NCBI GenBank assembly: GCA_963715625.1
Contig: OY970260.1
Span: 744,001-808,000 of the forward strand
DNA: 64,000 nt
DNA from: VRUE01 sp963715625
GTDB taxonomy: Bacteria > Actinomycetota > Thermoleophilia > Solirubrobacterales > 70-9
Direction: 5' to 3'
Positions 35,248 to 42,406 of this stretch are shown here, one piece after another. Under the pieces are notes generated by a model. That model made no database searches and had not been told where the DNA came from. It saw nothing but the letters and a program-made list of their open reading frames with translations. The first letter of the stretch is position 1. Each line of letters begins with the position of its first letter. Position numbers and translations under genes: made by a program.

Positions 35248-35687
35248 GACCCTAGCGCAGACAATAGGTTGCGGGGCTCGTGGGAGGGCTTCGGCAGCCC
35301 TCTACCGCAACCGAACAGAAATCCGCTTGATTCCGCGAATGGCGAGGGCCGGAATCGAACCGGCGACACCACGATTTTCAGGCGAGTGTCCGAGCCGGTG
35401 AGCACCGGCCCGGATATGTCGCTGAAACCCGCATCACCATGCGGAATTCGGGGCTACCTCAAGAAGCATTGTAGAGGGTCTCAGGGGGCCTGGATGCCGT
35501 TGGTTCCGGGCGGGTTCCGGCGGCTTTGGGCTATGAAGGGGCATCTTGTAGCCCAATCAACGGGATCGACTTCCCCGGCCCCCAGAACGACGGAGCCCCA
35601 GGGGGATCACCGCCGAAGCGGGAGAGCCTTACCTGGGGCATACGCTCACTAGTCTAGCGCGGCTCCTCCAACTCCTGGAAATCTCCC
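35248..35687. other. Gene-free left boundary of the tRNA-Phe island
   Basis: No convincing gene is seen. It holds a nested hairpin (GGTTGCGG 35267-35274 with CCGCAACC 35305-35312 around an inner GAGGGCT/AGCCCTC), the tRNA-Phe fragment at 35340-35381, a short GC hairpin near 35395-35413, and a motif around 35527-35565 (gggctatgaa ... gtagccca) that recurs at 37382-37407 near the IS element. Confidence 0.6.
35340..35381 (-). repeat. attachment-site-like tRNA-Phe 3' fragment (left end)
   Basis: Forty-two bases match the 3' part of the intact tRNA-Phe (40496-40537) except for two substitutions at 35350 and 35361, which are opposite each other in the T-stem and keep it paired. The 5' half of the tRNA is absent. 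This is the outer left junction of an element integrated at the tRNA 3' end. Confidence 0.85.
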
Positions 35688-36320
35688 ATGCAGCCATCTC
35701 AAACCAAGAAATGGATCACCGCGGCCCGGTTCGCTCCGTACATCGCCGAGGCCGACGGCAACCACGGCAAGGCGGTCGAACTCTACGTCTGGAACGCCCG
35801 TATCTCCGCGGCGATGTTCGAGACGCTGCATCACGTCGAGGTGATCCTGCGCAATGCCGTCGACTCCCAGTTCGCCCCAGTTGAGGCCGGCGCGGCTCCG
35901 CGAGAGACCTGGCTTGAGGACCCGGCGATCCTGAACGATGCCTCCCGACGGCGAGTCCACGAGACCATCGCGAGGATCTCCCGCGAAGGCAAGGCACCCA
36001 CCCGCGGACGGGTCGTGGCGGGCGTGTCGTTCGGGTTCTGGCGCGCCCTCTTCGACAAGAAGTACGACGGGCTCTGGGTCTCCCACTTGCATCGAGCGTT
36101 TCCTGCCGGCTCGGGGGAACGAGCCGAGGTCGCGGCATTGATGTCGAAGCTCGTTCCCTTCCGCAACCGCCTCGCCCATCACGAGACGATTACGGGCCGC
36201 CCGATCGACACGCACTACGAGGAGATGCTCACCCTGGCCGGGCTGATCGACCCAGACGCCAGTGCATGGATCGAGCAGGCATCCCAAGTCGATGAGGTTC
36301 TCGGCACGCGCCCGAGTTGA
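35688..36320 (+). CDS. Abi-like HEPN protein (putative abortive infection factor)
   Basis: A 210-residue protein with helices typical of the Abi_2/AbiD-F superfamily (YVWNARISAAMFETLHHVEV, RNAVDSQF) and the HEPN RNase signature RxxxxH in LVPFRNRLAHHE. HEPN proteins are metal-independent RNases often used as toxins in phage defence; activity is inferred. It is the only intact cargo gene between the left att fragment and the IS element. Its 3' end meets a decayed nucleotidyltransferase gene on the opposite strand. Confidence 0.8.
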   Translation: MQPSQTKKWITAARFAPYIAEADGNHGKAVELYVWNARISAAMFETLHHVEVILRNAVDSQFAPVEAGAAPRETWLEDPAILNDASRRRVHETIARISREGKAPTRGRVVAGVSFGFWRALFDKKYDGLWVSHLHRAFPAGSGERAEVAALMSKLVPFRNRLAHHETITGRPIDTHYEEMLTLAGLIDPDASAWIEQASQVDEVLGTRPS

Positions 36321-36344
36321 CTCGTCGGTTGGCTGTTAGCGCGC

Positions 36345-36916
36345 CTGTGTCGGTTGGTCGGAGAACAGGTGAAGCAGGCGCGGCGGGGTCCCAGCTGCGC
36401 TCGCGCCGGTTGGGGATCCAGAATCCCAGGAGCGCCAACCCGATCAAGGCCGACGATCAGCTCGACGTAGGGGTCGACCGCGCCCCACTCGTCGATCTCT
36501 ACAGTCTCGTTGATGAGGAACTTGATCGCGCGGTTGCCGCTTAGGTTGACCTCGGCGTTGGGGTAGTGGCGCCGAAAACGCGGCAGGACAAACTCCGAGA
36601 ACAGCTTGATGAACGCCTCGGGCCCGCGGTCCTCGGCAGCGTCGGGACCGAACGCGCGGAATGCCTCGAAACGACGGTTGACCTTGACACCGCAGTCGGC
36701 ATCCTCGAGGGGCCGGTTGGCGGTTCCGTGCGCGACGCTGCCGGAGGCAAAGCCGGCTCCATCACGTGCGGCGTCGTGTTCTTCGGCGATCGCCAGAACG
36801 CGATCTCGGCGCCGGCGCGCTTCTTCGAGGACGGCCATCGGCACAGATATCTCTTGGAGAATTTCGTTGAGGGCCGCATCGGCCGGAACTTCAGTAACCA
36901 CAGAACTGGAGGACAT
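36345..36916 (-). pseudogene. Decayed nucleotidyltransferase (CD-NTase/MNT-like)
   Basis: The first ~155 codons from ATG 36916 are coherent: a helical lead, then the nucleotidyltransferase G-S and D-x-D motif in GFASGSVAHGTANRPLEDAD, and a third acidic strand (EIDEWGAVDPYVELIVGL). Near 36445 the frame breaks; the next family motif GFWIPNRRERSWDP continues in a different frame, and LLHLFSDQPT in yet another, before the text ends at the abi gene. At least two frameshifts and a C-terminal loss make it inactive. Confidence 0.7.
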
Positions 36917-37438
36917 ACGTTCCTTTCACAGCAAATTCGATCTTGTTAGGGCCCGAACGAGGGCACCACACCCAGGTTCGCCCTAGATGAAAGCGACGGT
37001 GTCGGATGCCAAAATTGGCGACGACCCGCCACCCGGTTGGTTAGGCCGGGTACGGGCGGGTCGTCAGGGGGCTCAACAAGTTGCTGCGAGCGGATATGTA
37101 TCCGATCGGGATGACGGAGAACCTGCGCTCTGTGAGGAATGGCGCCAGGTGACCTCACTTGCGGTCGCGCCACCTTCTCACCGACAGGCGCTTTTGTGGC
37201 GGTTCCATTTGATCGAATGAAAGAGAACACGATTCCGGCTCGTTGTCATCTCTAATTCGATGCCCGTCTGGAGACGATCCAGTCGGCCTATTTCGCTTTA
37301 GAGAGCCGAAAATCGCATGCTGCTGGCTCCTGACTTCATAAGTCGAGAGTCATCAAATGGGCCACTCAAACCACTTGATTGGGCTATGAATGGGCTATCG
37401 GTAGCCCAAACGACGTGATCGCTGGCCTGTCAAAACCG
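36917..37438. other. Gene-free stretch between pseudogene and IS element
   Basis: Base composition is less G+C-rich than the surroundings and the two short frames here (36946-37230 minus and 36987-37220 plus) overlap each other and show no family features. Several short AT-rich tracts and the repeated motif gggctatgaa/gtagccca (37382-37407) are present. I see no gene. Confidence 0.5.
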
Positions 37439-39012
37439 GTAAGCGTTCAGTCGGGTAGGGGGACATAACCGCTGCCTGGCGAATCCCTTTGGCGTGGAGC
37501 GCGCCGAGGCCGAGGCGATCTATGACCAGGGTCGCGAGACCGTTGTCGCGGTGCTGCTCCGGATGGACGAACAGATCCAGCAGCTGACCAAGCAGGTCGC
37601 CGAGCAGGCCGCCAAACACGAGAAGCGGATCGCCGAGCTGGAGCGGCGCCTCAACCGCAACTCGCAGAACTCTTCTGTGCCGCCCAGCCAGGACCCGCCA
37701 GGCGCCCCGCAGCGCAAGCGGCCCGATCCCTCCGGGCGCTCGCAGGGCGCTCAGCCCGGGCACCGGGGCAAGGGGCGAAAGCTGTTGCCGGCGGAGGCCG
37801 TCGATCGGGTGGTGGACCATCGCCCGCAGCGCTGCGGCTGCGGGCACCGCTTCGAGGAGGGCAATGCCGAGGGGGTGGGCACACCGGCCCGCCACCAGGT
37901 CACAGAGCTGCCCGAGATCGCCGTCGAAGTCACCGAGCATCGCCTGCATCGCCACCGCTGCCCGGACTGCGGGAAGGCGACCCGCGCCGAGTTGCCGGCT
38001 GATGTGCCCGCCGGCGCCTTCGGGCCTCGCCTCGAAGCCGCGGTGGCGACACTTGCGGTGAGGAACCGCGTCTCCCGGCGCGACACGGTCGAGCTGGCCG
38101 CAGAGCTGTTCGGCGCAAGGCTCGCGAGCGGCACGGTGGACGCGATCCTCGCCCGCGCCGGGCAGGCGCTGGCCGAGCCCTACGAGGACCTGCTTGCCCA
38201 GGTTCGCAGCGCGCCGGCGCTGAACGTCGATGAGACAGGCTGGAAGCTGCGCGGCGCCAAGCGCGCCCTGTGGGGCGCCGTCATCCCCACGGCAGCCGTC
38301 TTCCGCATCGCCCCCGACCGCCACGAGCGTGAGGTGGCGGCCCTGCTCGGCGAGGACTTTTGCGGCATCGTCGGCTCCGATCGCTGGTGGGCCTACCGGG
38401 GCTTTGACCCCGCCAAGCGCCAGGTCTGCTGGTCGCACCTGATCAGGGATTTCACCGCCCACTCCGAAGGCCTCGCCGCCCAGAAGGAGTTCGGGGAAGC
38501 GGGCCTTGAGATCGCCCGGCGCTTGTTCTCGGCCTGGGAGGACTTCCAAGGGCACGGCGACCGCCGCCGGTTGAAGCGAGAGGTGGCTCCACTTCGGCGA
38601 GAGCTGAAGGCGCTACTCAAGCGTGGCTCGGTGGGCCGCCCCAACAAGCTCACCTGGGGCATCTCCAAGAACCTGCTCAAGGTCTGGCCGGCGCTTTGGA
38701 CCTTCGTCGAGGTCGATGGCGTGGAGCCGACCAACAACGTCGCCGAGCGCGCCCTGCGCGGCCCGGTCATTTACCGCAAGCTCTCGCTCGGCAGCCAGTC
38801 CGAACGGGGCGAGCGCACGACCCAGAGGTTGCTCTCCGCCTCAGTCACATGCCGGCTGCAGAGCCGCTCGCTCTTCGCCTATCTGGCCGACGTGCTCAGC
38901 GCTCGGGTTCGCGGCGATCCCGCTCCCCTGCTTGCCTGAGGCCACAGCTCCCCGCCGGTCATCGCCGAGGTCGCGCCCGCGTAAACGGGGAACTGAACGC
39001 TTACCAAAACCG
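37431..39012 (+). mobile_element. IS66-family insertion sequence with 8-bp target duplication
   Basis: The element proper spans 37439-39004 (1566 bp). Its ends are inverted repeats starting GTAAGCGTTCAGT (left) with the matching complement at the right. It is flanked by the 8-bp direct repeat CAAAACCG at 37431-37438 and 39005-39012, the duplication length known for IS66. Only the transposase gene is present; no tnpA/tnpB accessory genes are seen. Confidence 0.92.
37494..38939 (+). CDS. IS66 family transposase
   Basis: A 481-residue TnpC-type transposase. An N-terminal leucine-zipper-like coiled coil (EQIQQLTKQVAEQAAKHEKR) is followed by a PPSQDPPGAPQRK linker, a zinc-finger region (CGCGHRF and HRHRCPDCGK) and the DDE core: D in LNVDETGWK, D in IVGSDRWWAYRGF and E in EPTNNVAERALRG. 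A C-terminal region ends SARVRGDPAPLLA. The gene is intact and could be active, since the inverted repeats and target duplication are undamaged. The start is GTG at 37494. Confidence 0.93.
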   Translation: MERAEAEAIYDQGRETVVAVLLRMDEQIQQLTKQVAEQAAKHEKRIAELERRLNRNSQNSSVPPSQDPPGAPQRKRPDPSGRSQGAQPGHRGKGRKLLPAEAVDRVVDHRPQRCGCGHRFEEGNAEGVGTPARHQVTELPEIAVEVTEHRLHRHRCPDCGKATRAELPADVPAGAFGPRLEAAVATLAVRNRVSRRDTVELAAELFGARLASGTVDAILARAGQALAEPYEDLLAQVRSAPALNVDETGWKLRGAKRALWGAVIPTAAVFRIAPDRHEREVAALLGEDFCGIVGSDRWWAYRGFDPAKRQVCWSHLIRDFTAHSEGLAAQKEFGEAGLEIARRLFSAWEDFQGHGDRRRLKREVAPLRRELKALLKRGSVGRPNKLTWGISKNLLKVWPALWTFVEVDGVEPTNNVAERALRGPVIYRKLSLGSQSERGERTTQRLLSASVTCRLQSRSLFAYLADVLSARVRGDPAPLLA

Positions 39013-39034
39013 GTCAATTTACAGGGAGAAAGTA

Positions 39035-39077
39035 ATGGCGAGGGCGGGAATCGAACCCGCGACACCACGATTTTCAG
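39035..39077 (-). repeat. attachment-site-like tRNA-Phe 3' fragment (middle)
   Basis: Forty-three bases are identical to 40495-40537, covering the tRNA acceptor 3' strand, T-arm, variable loop and part of the anticodon stem-loop. The remaining tRNA half is absent, so this is a duplicated integration core between two tandem islands (35340-39034 and 39035-40495). Confidence 0.9.
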
Positions 39078-39217
39078 CTTTCTCAGACGTTTTCGAGCGT
39101 TTGCGGCTGTTGCGCTTTTCCCTGCTAATTCACGGTTTCCGACATTTCGGAGAGCCGCGATTTTCGGCTGTTTTCGGGCGTCGCGTTGACCTGGTGTTGA
39201 CCTGAGCGGCCTGTCGA

Positions 39218-39637
39218 TCAAGCAATCAGCTTGATCGGGTGGCGACCGCTGGCGTTGCGCGCGAGCGGGCCGTCAATCGTCCATATCTCGGCGTCGAGTC
39301 GCTTGGCCAGCTCCAGGTAGGCGGCGTCGTAGGCCGAGTGGCGTTCGAGTTCGACTCCGATCTCAATGGTGCGGGCCTTGTCCGGCGCTGCGTCGAAGGT
39401 CACGTCGAGCCCGTCGATGATTTCCAGCGCCTCGTCGCTCTCCTCGCGCGACAGCTCGTTCTGAACTCGCTTCCGCGTGAGTGCGCTTGCAACCTCGTAT
39501 TGAGCAAGCACCGGGGCGTGCAGCTTGGCCCCCTCCTCCGTCCAAAGGTCCATGAGATCCGCGACCGCCTCGGTGTGCGGTTCATCGAGAACCAGCGCCA
39601 GCATGACGCTCGCGTCAATGACGACGGTCGAGGCTAT
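39218..39637 (-). CDS. PIN-domain toxin (VapC-like), non-standard start
   Basis: The first ATG (39604) would remove the first PIN strand; upstream in frame the sequence continues STVVIDASV, the canonical beta-1 with its Asp. No ATG, GTG or TTG is available between there and the antitoxin. ATA at 39637-39635 overlaps the antitoxin TAG as ATAG and is the best-placed candidate, with GGAG eleven bases before it. Acidic residues D (VIDAS), E (QYEVASAL), D (SAYDAAYLE) and D (WTIDGPL) are complete. Predicted length is about 139 residues. Probable RNase toxin of the adjacent antitoxin. Confidence 0.8.
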   Translation of the reverse strand: MASTVVIDASVMLALVLDEPHTEAVADLMDLWTEEGAKLHAPVLAQYEVASALTRKRVQNELSREESDEALEIIDGLDVTFDAAPDKARTIEIGVELERHSAYDAAYLELAKRLDAEIWTIDGPLARNASGRHPIKLIA

Positions 39638-39867
39638 GAGGCGCGCTGCTCCAGCTCGTCGCGACCTTCGCGCACCAAGGCCGCCACATCCGTCTGCTTC
39701 GACTGACGCGCCCGCAACGCAGCGGCGCGCTCCATCAGGGCGCGATGCTCGCTGAGGCGGTTCTCTCGCTGGATGGATCGGCGACCCTCTGCCGCCAGCA
39801 ATGCGCGCTCGGCCTGCTCCTCGCTCCAGCGAGGGGCGTGCTCCAAGACTGTCTCCTTGGCCGTCAT
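39634..39867 (-). CDS. Antitoxin of a VapBC-like module
   Basis: A 77-residue, highly charged, mostly helical protein: MTAKETVLEHAPRWSEEQAE, RALLAAEGRR, then a C-terminal RQSKQTDVAALVREGRDELE. It precedes the PIN toxin gene on the same strand and overlaps its probable start. It lacks an obvious RHH or AbrB motif, so the assignment rests on position, size and composition. It lies inside the second tRNA-Phe island. Confidence 0.7.
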   Translation of the reverse strand: MTAKETVLEHAPRWSEEQAERALLAAEGRRSIQRENRLSEHRALMERAAALRARQSKQTDVAALVREGRDELEQRAS

Positions 39868-39879
39868 GGGTTCCCGATT

Positions 39880-40101
39880 CTACCGCTCGTCCTCCGGTGT
39901 CTGGACGTTTGGGTCAGGCACGACAGCTTCGTCCAGAAAGGCGGCGTCGCCGACCCCGGCGTCCATCAGATGCACGTAGACCTTCAAGGTGAACCCGGCG
40001 TCGGCGTGACCCAGCCACTCCGATACCTGCTTCACGTCGCGGCCAGCCTCAAAGAGCAGGGAGGCGCAGGTGGACAGGAAAGTCGATGACCGCACTGCAA
40101 A
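39880..40101 (-). pseudogene. Tyrosine recombinase (integrase) C-terminal remnant
   Basis: The last ~73 codons of this frame match the C-terminal box of phage-type integrases: TCASLLFEAGRDVKQVSEWL then GHADAGFTLKVYVHLMD, including the LGH histidine and the nucleophilic Tyr in LKVYVHL. The upstream R-K-H-bearing part and the N-terminal DNA-binding domains are missing, and the usual HT before CASLL has become ST. It ends close to the antitoxin gene. It is a relict of the enzyme that inserted the island at the adjacent tRNA. Confidence 0.78.
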
Positions 40102-40141
40102 TTGGCCGGGGCGATTGGCTCGCTCGACTGACATAGAAGGC

Positions 40142-40414
40142 ATGGGCATAAGCGTTGACATCGGAGACGAACTGGTCGAGCGCATCGCTGAGCGCGCGGC
40201 AGAGCTTGTTGCCGGGCGACAGGAGGAGACGACAGGGGACGGTTGGCTGCGCGGCGCCGACAAGATCGCCGCCTACATCGACGCGCCGCGCTCACGCGTC
40301 TACGGGCTTGCTGCGGCACGGCGAATCCCGGTCCATCACGACGGCTCGGCGCTGATCGCGAGGCGCTCCGAGCTGGACGCCTGGCTGCTCAACGGCGGCG
40401 GTCGTCGCGCCTGA
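40142..40414 (+). CDS. Excisionase-like HTH DNA-binding protein
   Basis: A 90-residue protein starting MGISVDIGDELVERIAERA, with a C-terminal winged-helix of the HTH_17/excisionase type (GADKIAAYIDAPRSRVYGLA, RRIPVHHDGSALIARRSELD). Such small proteins sit next to integrase genes and direct excision. ATG 40142 is chosen because the frame upstream overlaps the integrase remnant. It is followed by a terminator and then the tRNA. Confidence 0.75.
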   Translation: MGISVDIGDELVERIAERAAELVAGRQEETTGDGWLRGADKIAAYIDAPRSRVYGLAAARRIPVHHDGSALIARRSELDAWLLNGGGRRA

Positions 40415-40455
40415 CGCTGCCGGCTGTTGACCCGGCGTTGACCTGAGCGCAAAAG

Positions 40456-40480
40456 CGCCGCCTCGAAGGGCGGCGTTTTT
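40456..40480 (+). terminator. Rho-independent terminator
   Basis: CGCCGCC (40456-40462) pairs with GGCGGCG (40469-40475) and is followed by five T residues (40476-40480). It is a textbook intrinsic terminator downstream of the excisionase-like gene. Confidence 0.85.
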
Positions 40481-40495
40481 GGCTCTGCAATGCGA

Positions 40496-40568
40496 TGGCG
40501 AGGGCGGGAATCGAACCCGCGACACCACGATTTTCAGTCGTGTGCTCTACCAACTGAGCTACCTCGCC
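40496..40568 (-). tRNA. tRNA-Phe (GAA)
   Basis: A complete 73-nt cloverleaf on the minus strand: acceptor GGCGAGG/CCTCGCC with discriminator A, D-arm GCTC/GAGC, anticodon stem CACGA/TCGTG with loop CTGAAAA giving anticodon GAA, and T-arm GCGGG/CCCGC with loop TTCGATT. The 3' CCA is not encoded. Its 3' half is duplicated at 39035-39077 and, with two changes, at 35340-35381, marking it as an integration hotspot. Confidence 0.97.
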
Positions 40569-40642
40569 TGGAGGTCGCGCGGTTGGGGCCGCGCATGGGA
40601 AGGCTAGCGACCGGGGGGCGGCGGGGCTGATTCGATTGGGGC

Positions 40643-41818
40643 ATGGCTTGGGGTCGTGCAGCGCTCGGGTTGGCCGTGGCGGTCGCGCTGGCCGGGGCGC
40701 TCGTCTCCGGGGGCTCGCGGGAGGACTCGGTCCGGCTGCGCTACCTACCTGGGAGCAACGAGCTGCGGGCCGTGGTCGAGTACGGGCGGGCTCGGGATGT
40801 CTACGTGCGCTCGCTCGGGGCGTTGCGGGCAATCGACGCCGATCCGCGCTGGCTGGCGCGGGCACTGCCGCTCGGGCCCGACGCACCACGCTGGGCGCGG
40901 CGGACGTACCGGCGCTCGCTGCTGGTGCTGCGGGCGGTGACGGACAGGCGCAGCGGCGCCGTCGTGGCCGGCTTCCGCGACGGCTGGGAATACGTCTGGC
41001 CGCGCGACGCGGGCACGGTGGCCATCGCCCTCGCCGAGGCCGGCTACCGCGGAGATGCACGGCAGGTCGCCAGCTTCCTGCTCGATCTCGACCTGGAGGC
41101 CGCGGCGCGCTTCAACCGGGACGGCACCCCGGTCGATGGGCGGGCGGCACAGGGCGACGCGGCGGGCTGGGTCGCCGCGGCCGCGAGGGCGGCCCGCCTG
41201 CGTGCCGACGTCCCACGCCCACCCTGGCGCGACCGCGCCGACTACCAGGAGGGGGACCCCGGCGACTACCTCGCCAACGCGATCGCCTCCCTCTGGGCCG
41301 ACGGGCCTAAAAGGAGACATATAGGCGTATCTGAGGCCCATCGGCGGGGGGTTCCGTGGGTCGCCGGGGAGTTCGCGGCACCCGGCGGCACGCTGGTGCG
41401 ACGGGCGGGCGATCCGGGGTCGGGGCTCGACTCGGCCGCGGCTTGGGCGGTGCAACCGTTCCCGCGGCCCGCGCTCTATCCGGCGGCCCGTCGCACGCTG
41501 CTGCGGATCGCCGCGAAGAGCGGGCGCTTCGGCATCGTCCCGTCCGAAGAGTGGGATGGCGGGGTCGATCCCTGGACGGCACCGACCGCTTGGACCGCCT
41601 GGAGCCTCGCGGCCCTTGGCGAGCGGCCCGCCGCCCTGCGCCTGATGGCCACTCTGCGCCGCGTCGCCACCCCGGCCGGCTTCCTCCCCGAGCGGGTCGA
41701 TGCCCGCACCGGCGTCCCGACCTCGACCACCCCCCTCGCCTGGTCCCACGCCTTGGCGATCCTCGCCCTCCGCCAGCTCTGGCCCTCAGGGCAGGTGAAA
41801 CGCGTTACGGCTCCGTGA
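40643..41818 (+). CDS. Glycoside hydrolase family 15-like protein (glucoamylase-like)
   Basis: A 391-residue protein with an N-terminal hydrophobic segment (ALGLAVAVALAGALVSGGS, probable signal or anchor) and an (alpha/alpha)6-barrel pattern of GH15: FRDGWEYVWPRDAGTVAIAL, the catalytic-acid region IVPSEEWDGGVDPWTAPTAW, and LPERVDARTGVP near LAWSHALAILAL. It is shorter than glucan 1,4-alpha-glucosidases, so it may be a minimal form. Likely cleaves alpha-glucans or trehalose-like sugars outside the membrane. It begins 74 bp after the tRNA. Confidence 0.78.
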   Translation: MAWGRAALGLAVAVALAGALVSGGSREDSVRLRYLPGSNELRAVVEYGRARDVYVRSLGALRAIDADPRWLARALPLGPDAPRWARRTYRRSLLVLRAVTDRRSGAVVAGFRDGWEYVWPRDAGTVAIALAEAGYRGDARQVASFLLDLDLEAAARFNRDGTPVDGRAAQGDAAGWVAAAARAARLRADVPRPPWRDRADYQEGDPGDYLANAIASLWADGPKRRHIGVSEAHRRGVPWVAGEFAAPGGTLVRRAGDPGSGLDSAAAWAVQPFPRPALYPAARRTLLRIAAKSGRFGIVPSEEWDGGVDPWTAPTAWTAWSLAALGERPAALRLMATLRRVATPAGFLPERVDARTGVPTSTTPLAWSHALAILALRQLWPSGQVKRVTAP

Positions 41819-41856
41819 CATCCACAAAACGTTGCACCTGAAAGTGGCGACGGCGT

Positions 41857-42342
41857 TCAGAGCGCTTCGAGGGCCCGCTCGACCGCCTCGCGCGCCGACT
41901 CGGCCAGGACGATGCCCGGGGCGCCCTCCATCCGCTCGCGACCGTCGAGCGCCCAGCTGCGCAGGGCGATCACCGGGCGGCCGATCGCGCGGGCGAAGCC
42001 GATCTCCGAGAGCGTCCCCCACTCGCCGCCGATCGCGATCACGGCGTCGCCGGAGGAGACGACGGCGAGGTTGCGGGCGTGGCCAATGCCGGTGGCGACG
42101 ACATGGGTGCAGTAGGGGTTCGCTTCCTCGACCGAGTTGCCGGGGACGATCCCGATCGCCACGCCATCGGCCTCGGTCGCCCCACGGCAGGCCGCTTCCA
42201 TCACCCCGGTCAGCCCGCCGCAGACGAGCGTCACGCCCGCGCCGGCGAGCCGGCGGCCCACCTCTTCGCCGAGCAGAGCAGCCTCGGAGTCCGGCTCGCA
42301 GTCCGCCGTGCCGATCACCGCCACCTGCCGCTCGCCGCTCAT
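41857..42342 (-). CDS. LOG/TIGR00725-family nucleotide-binding protein
   Basis: A 161-residue Rossmann-like protein: VAVIGTADCEPDSEA, LVCGGLTGVMEAACRGA (the GGxxGxM motif), AIGIVPGNSVEEAN and AIGGEWGTLSEIGFA (the PGGxGT-like loop, here GGEWGT). It is in the family annotated TIGR00725, related to lysine decarboxylase-like/cytokinin-activating LOG proteins. It probably binds or hydrolyses a nucleotide monophosphate. ATG 42342 (MSGERQ) is preferred over the ATG immediately before. Confidence 0.82.
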   Translation of the reverse strand: MSGERQVAVIGTADCEPDSEAALLGEEVGRRLAGAGVTLVCGGLTGVMEAACRGATEADGVAIGIVPGNSVEEANPYCTHVVATGIGHARNLAVVSSGDAVIAIGGEWGTLSEIGFARAIGRPVIALRSWALDGRERMEGAPGIVLAESAREAVERALEAL

Positions 42343-42406
42343 CACACAGCCTCGCGCTTCGCTCCCGGTGCGAAGAACCAGATATGCACGCTTGGTCGCT
42401 CCGCGC

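Noticed and set aside
35340..35381. A second tRNA-Phe gene
   Set aside because: Only the 3' half exists; there is no D-arm or 5' acceptor strand.
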